Source: JANMEB01 sp041745295 (lineage in GTDB: Bacteria; Planctomycetota; Planctomycetia; Pirellulales; Pirellulaceae). Taken from it: 64,000 nt of DNA. The stretch's first letter is position 1, and each line of letters opens with the position of its first letter. Where the stretch lies: positions 98,601 through 162,600 of the forward strand of contig JBGTJE010000028.1 in the NCBI GenBank assembly GCA_041745295.1, in the 5' to 3' direction. This document shows, piece by piece, positions 61,026 to 64,000 of the stretch. The notes under the pieces were generated by a model. It was not told the origin of the DNA, searched no databases, and was given only the letters and a program-made list of their open reading frames with translations. The position numbers were made by a program, and so were the translations under genes.

Positions 61026-62408
61026 TCACTTCCGGATGCTCGCTTTTGGCAAGGCCTGGCGGATCTGGTCAAGACCTTGCATCGTGACGCCGTGATCGGG
61101 CAGCGAGACCTGCTCTAGTTTGTCCATGTCTTTGAGGTGCTCCAAGCCGGCGTCTGTGACCAGAGTCTCATGCAAATAGAGGACTCGCAATTGAGCGAGC
61201 GGCACTAATTCGGCCAACCCTTGATCCCCGACCGTGGTAAAGGAAAGCGAAAGATCCTCCAACCGTGCACAATCCTGCAAATGCACAAGCCCAGCGTCGC
61301 CAACTTCCGTGCCGCTAATGTGGAGTTCGCGGAGTTGCGATAGAGGCCGCAGTCGCTTAAGCCCGACGTCAGTAATCGAACAATTGTCGAGCCAGAGAAC
61401 CTGCAATTGCGGCAACGCACGCAAATGCGACAATCCCGCATCCGTGACGCTGGTTTGGCGAAGACTCAGCCAGTGGAGTTCGTTTAGGTCCCGGAGATTC
61501 TTTAGACCCGCGTCCGTCACCCGCGTCGCGGTCAGGTCCAGCTTCCGTAAATTGGTTAGCCCGCGCAACTCGGCCAAGCCCGCGTCGTCGACGCACTTCG
61601 GCAAGTGCAGGGTCTGAAGATTCGTTAGGTCCTTTAGTTGCTGCAGCCCCGCCGCGGTGAATTGGTTATCCTGATTGTCGTCCGCCCAAGGTACCGTTCG
61701 CAGGTCCAGCTCTTTCAGTTCCATCATTCCTCGCAAGTGATTCAGGCCGTCGTCCGTGAGCGAGCAGAACTTGACTTCGAGCGATCTCAGCTCGGTCAGG
61801 CCCTGGAGTTGTTCGAGCTCGCGGTCCGTCATTGCCTCGGAGATTTTCAAGCGGCGGAGGTTTTTCATTCCGCGCAAGTGGGCCAGGCCCTGGAACGTCG
61901 CGCCGCAGCCATTGAGTTCCAGCGTCTCCAGCTGCGTCAAATTGGCGAGGTGCACAAGGCCGGCGTCAGTAATGCCGGTGCGCCAACTGCGCGAGATTCG
62001 CAGCTCGCGGAGATTCGTGAGGTCCTTTAAATGCGAGAGGCCGTCGTTGGTAACTTGATCCACCTGTAGATCCAGTATTTCGAGTCGCTTCAATTCCTTG
62101 AGATTGGCCAGCCCCGCGTCGGTAACTTTATCGCTATGGATCTTGAGCCTTTTCAGGCCAGTCAGCTCCCGCAGGTGCGCCAAGTGTTCATCGGTGACAG
62201 TGTAGGTGACCCAGAAAGGCTGATAGTACGACATCTCGACCGCGATCGGCTCCGTTGGATCCTGCGGGTCGAACTCGATGCGGTCCGTGACTTTATCCAG
62301 TGCCGCAATGGCCGCCTCTTTAGGCGACCAGGCCGCGCCCTGGCCGCAGCCGGCCAAAAGGATCGTCAGCAGACTTGGAAGGAGGAGCAAATGCCGTTGA
62401 GTTTGCAT
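61026..62408 (-). CDS. Leucine-rich repeat lipoprotein
   Basis: A 460-residue lipoprotein from the ATG at 62408: signal HLLLLPSLLTILLAGCG with Cys at the lipobox. About 14 leucine-rich repeats follow, most with the cysteine-free pattern L..L..L.L..T.VTDAGL.HL (for example LKRLKIHSDKVTDAGLANLK and LRKLDLTATRVTDAGLKNLR). Such solenoids bind other proteins; the partner is unknown. The open frame extends 80 codons further upstream but without signal or repeats. It is divergent from the HEAT-redoxin gene; 169 bp lie between the two starts and probably hold both promoters. Confidence 0.88.
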   Translation of the reverse strand: MQTQRHLLLLPSLLTILLAGCGQGAAWSPKEAAIAALDKVTDRIEFDPQDPTEPIAVEMSYYQPFWVTYTVTDEHLAHLRELTGLKRLKIHSDKVTDAGLANLKELKRLEILDLQVDQVTNDGLSHLKDLTNLRELRISRSWRTGITDAGLVHLANLTQLETLELNGCGATFQGLAHLRGMKNLRRLKISEAMTDRELEQLQGLTELRSLEVKFCSLTDDGLNHLRGMMELKELDLRTVPWADDNQDNQFTAAGLQQLKDLTNLQTLHLPKCVDDAGLAELRGLTNLRKLDLTATRVTDAGLKNLRDLNELHWLSLRQTSVTDAGLSHLRALPQLQVLWLDNCSITDVGLKRLRPLSQLRELHISGTEVGDAGLVHLQDCARLEDLSLSFTTVGDQGLAELVPLAQLRVLYLHETLVTDAGLEHLKDMDKLEQVSLPDHGVTMQGLDQIRQALPKASIRK

Positions 62409-62577
62409 GGTCGTGGCCAGAGTGCTAGGAAATCTCTGTGGTAATATACGCTGTGACACGCTGCTGCTGCTTGCGTACTGGCCAGCCAGCCGCGCATCGA
62501 ACGACCGGAGAATCGTCAGAATCAGTGATACCCGCATAGAGCGGAGCGGACCGAAGTGACACTGGACGAAGTGGACG

Positions 62578-63621
62578 ATGACGAAGATTATTACTGCGTT
62601 AGCTGCCGGCCTATCTGTATTGCAATTCGTTTGGGGCCAGGAATCCAACTGGCCACTGGAACGCTATCGCAATATCGAGTTCCCCCCCACAGTGGAAAAT
62701 CTTGGCAAAGGCTGGCAGGATCGCGTCGCGCTCGAGTATGACATTATCAATAAAGCGGATCTCGAATCGCTCCGAGCCGCGCTAGACGACGAAAACCCCT
62801 TCGTGCGTGCCATGGCGGCACGGGCGCTCGGCATCTTGGAGGACAAAGATTCCGCCGATGCGCTCGCCGAATTGGTTGAGTCGGATCCGGAGTATTTGGT
62901 CCGCATTCGAGCGGTCGAATCGTTGAGTTTGCTCAAGATGAAGCCCGAAGTCATCGAGCTGGCAAAGAAGGACCCCGATGCGGGCGTTTCTTGGACGGTC
63001 GCACTCTTGGCCGGCCAGCTCGAAAGCGAAACGAATTATGCTGCTCAGATACGGGAGGCCTACGCGAAGGGAATCTCGCGCGACGAGATGGGGTCCGCCC
63101 AAGTCGGACTGCCCGCGCCGGATTTTTCCGCGACAACGAGCGACGGAAAGCCGTTTAAGCTTTCTGACGTCCTGGGCCAAGAACCCATCGCGATCTATTT
63201 CGCTGCCTTCGACGGCTGAGGGGGCTGAATGCACGAGCAGGCGCAGTTGCGCCTCAAGAAGGACGAGATTGAGAAACTTGGCGCGGAAGCGTTCGTTGTC
63301 TTGGCGACCGACCTTTGCCGCACCATAACATTCAAGGAAGAGAATCTGCTTCTCTCCAAGGGCGATGGCCCATTTTCCAAACAGGAGAGTCTCGTTTTCG
63401 CAACGGCCCTTTCAGACCCCGCGGGACGAGCGTCGGCGCTCTACGGCGTTTCCCGAAAATGCCTGCGCTGGGGGAGCCGGGTGGAGAACCAACCCTGCTG
63501 GTTCGTCATCGATCGCACCGGAACGATCACCTACATCGCGGAGCCGACCTTCTCAACGCCGACCTCCTACGTGACCGACATCGATCTTCTCATCGAAGAG
63601 TTGCGGAAGGCGGCCCAATAA
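62578..63621 (+). CDS. Exported HEAT-redoxin protein, candidate selenoprotein with U-G-G-U redox motif
   Basis: Read through in-frame TGA codons at 63217-63219 and 63226-63228, this gives 347 residues with Sec at 214 and 217. A signal peptide (about 1-21) is followed by HEAT-type helical repeats at about 45-170 (NPFVRAMAARALGILEDKDS, YLVRIRAVESLSLLKMKPEV). An AhpC/TSA redoxin domain starts near 178: GLPAPDFSATTSDGKPFKLS, IAIYFAAFDG-U-GG-U-MHEQAQL, EAFVVLATDL, CWFVIDRTGTITYI. In the fold, this loop carries the CxxC or CxxxxC active site. A hairpin right after the second UGA fits a SECIS. Conventional calling gives two open frames in the same phase, with a 9-nt gap. UxxU motifs are rare; SelL proteins have one. 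Probably a periplasmic thiol/selenol reductase or peroxidase. Confidence 0.85.
63229..63255 (+). promoter_or_regulatory. Candidate bacterial SECIS element of the redoxin protein
   Basis: Ten nt after the second UGA, AGGCGC (63239-63244) pairs perfectly with GCGCCU (63249-63254) around the loop AGUU. The loop begins 16 nt after the second UGA and 25 nt after the first. It has G-U in the loop as expected for SelB binding. The codons still read HEQAQLRLKK, so the hairpin is embedded in coding sequence. Confidence 0.68.
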
Positions 63622-63744
63622 CGGGACGACCGATTGGTACTCGATTCGTCTGAGTCGAACGCGCAAGCGTCGGGTGAATCGTCAAAAGATGATGGCCGTC
63701 GGGCTTTGTCAAACCAAAATAACAGGATCGCGAGACAGCTTACT

Positions 63745-63778
63745 GTGGCATATCCCTGAGTCCTCGAAAGGCGTGGCG
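63745..63778 (+). repeat. Dispersed repeat GTGGCATATCCCTGAGTCCT (copy 3)
   Basis: GTGGCATATCCCTGAGTCCT with CGAAAGGCGTGGCG, a close relative of the copies at 30671 and 39021. It lies in the final 379 bp of the window (63622-64000), in which no gene was recognised. Confidence 0.55.
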
Positions 63779-64000
63779 AAAAACCACGGATGCGCCAATC
63801 GCTTGTTGCCACCATCCTTCGAAACGGCTCTTAGCCGCGGAGCGGCGACATTCTCCTAGCCGTGGGTTGGCACCCTGATCATTACCCACAAGTTTACGGT
63901 TCAATGGTGGGATATGTTCGATGGATCGTGTTTGATAGCGTGCCGAAGGATTACATTTCTTGGATCGGAGGTTTGGATTTTTGTTTGGGATGATGCGTAT

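Noticed and set aside
63217..63228. A changed genetic code (UGA as Gly or Trp) to explain the two open UGA codons
   Set aside because: UGA ends several intact genes in this window, such as those ending at 29048, 41933 and 52577, and Trp or Gly would not suit both catalytic positions of a redox motif.
63905..63997. Small plus-strand frame near the right edge (MVGYVRWIVFDSVPKDYISW...)
   Set aside because: Only 30 codons with a stop just before the window end, no ribosome site and no recognised family; too weak to list.
1..64000. tRNA genes, CRISPR arrays, prophage or insertion sequences
   Set aside because: No cloverleaf-type T-loop signatures, no regularly spaced direct repeats, and no transposase, integrase or phage structural protein were recognised in any frame.

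Overview
The window reads as a chromosomal stretch of a planctomycete, probably Pirellulales-like. This is an inference from gene content: an ELWxxDGT repeat protein with an LExRxLL-type N-terminal motif, TDAGL-type leucine-rich repeats, a CAPSR sulfatase, exported Gfo/Idh/MocA and VOC proteins, a CitG-like protein beside a pteridine synthase, and many short palindromic intergenic repeats. No species can be named from the sequence alone.

Layout. 1-2.6 kb: minus-strand operon xseA-xseB-prenyl synthase (cut by the window edge). 3-5.7 kb: guaB and an overlapping secreted protein, closed by a strong terminator. 6-16.7 kb: an 18-unit ELWxxDGT protein, nnrE, a fatty-acid-hydroxylase-type protein, a DisA_N-type protein, a HEAT lipoprotein and a tyrosine autokinase for polysaccharide export. 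17-20.3 kb: mutS converging on the RNase P RNA gene. 20.4-30 kb: a HicB-like protein, a decayed locus, a lipoprotein, an SDR, xylA, two glycosyltransferases, and a minus-strand group (hydrolase, CitG-like, PTPS-like) that may serve tetrahydromethanopterin-type C1 metabolism. 30-39 kb: a small HMA lipoprotein with an in-frame UGA, a PfkB kinase divergent from a TIM-barrel protein, three TadE/TadG-like proteins, an LssY_C protein and an oxidoreductase. 39-58.7 kb: surface glycan genes, namely methyltransferases, glycosyltransferases, a sulfatase, a compact pseudaminic acid-type operon (pseB, pseC, spsF, pseG-pseH fusion, pseI), an MsbA-like ABC exporter and kdsD. 58.9-63.6 kb: a P1 peptidase, a VOC protein, a leucine-rich repeat lipoprotein and a HEAT-redoxin protein.

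The most striking result is two likely selenoprotein genes that ordinary gene calling would break. In the HMA lipoprotein (30274-30612) UGA stands at the first Cys of the metal-binding MTCGGC motif. It is followed 17 nt later by a perfect hairpin with a GGUCC loop. In the HEAT-redoxin protein (62578-63621) both Cys positions of a CxxC motif are UGA (U-G-G-U), followed by a perfect hairpin with an AGUU loop. UGA ends other genes here, so this looks like local recoding rather than a changed genetic code. The selenocysteine machinery itself is not in the window.

Several families of dispersed palindromic repeats (GTCATTCCGGGCTGAGACCC, GTGCCACTGGCTCTGCCAGTG, CCCTCACC...GGGCGAGGGA, and others) occupy most of the longer intergenic gaps. 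No tRNA, CRISPR array, insertion sequence or prophage was seen.
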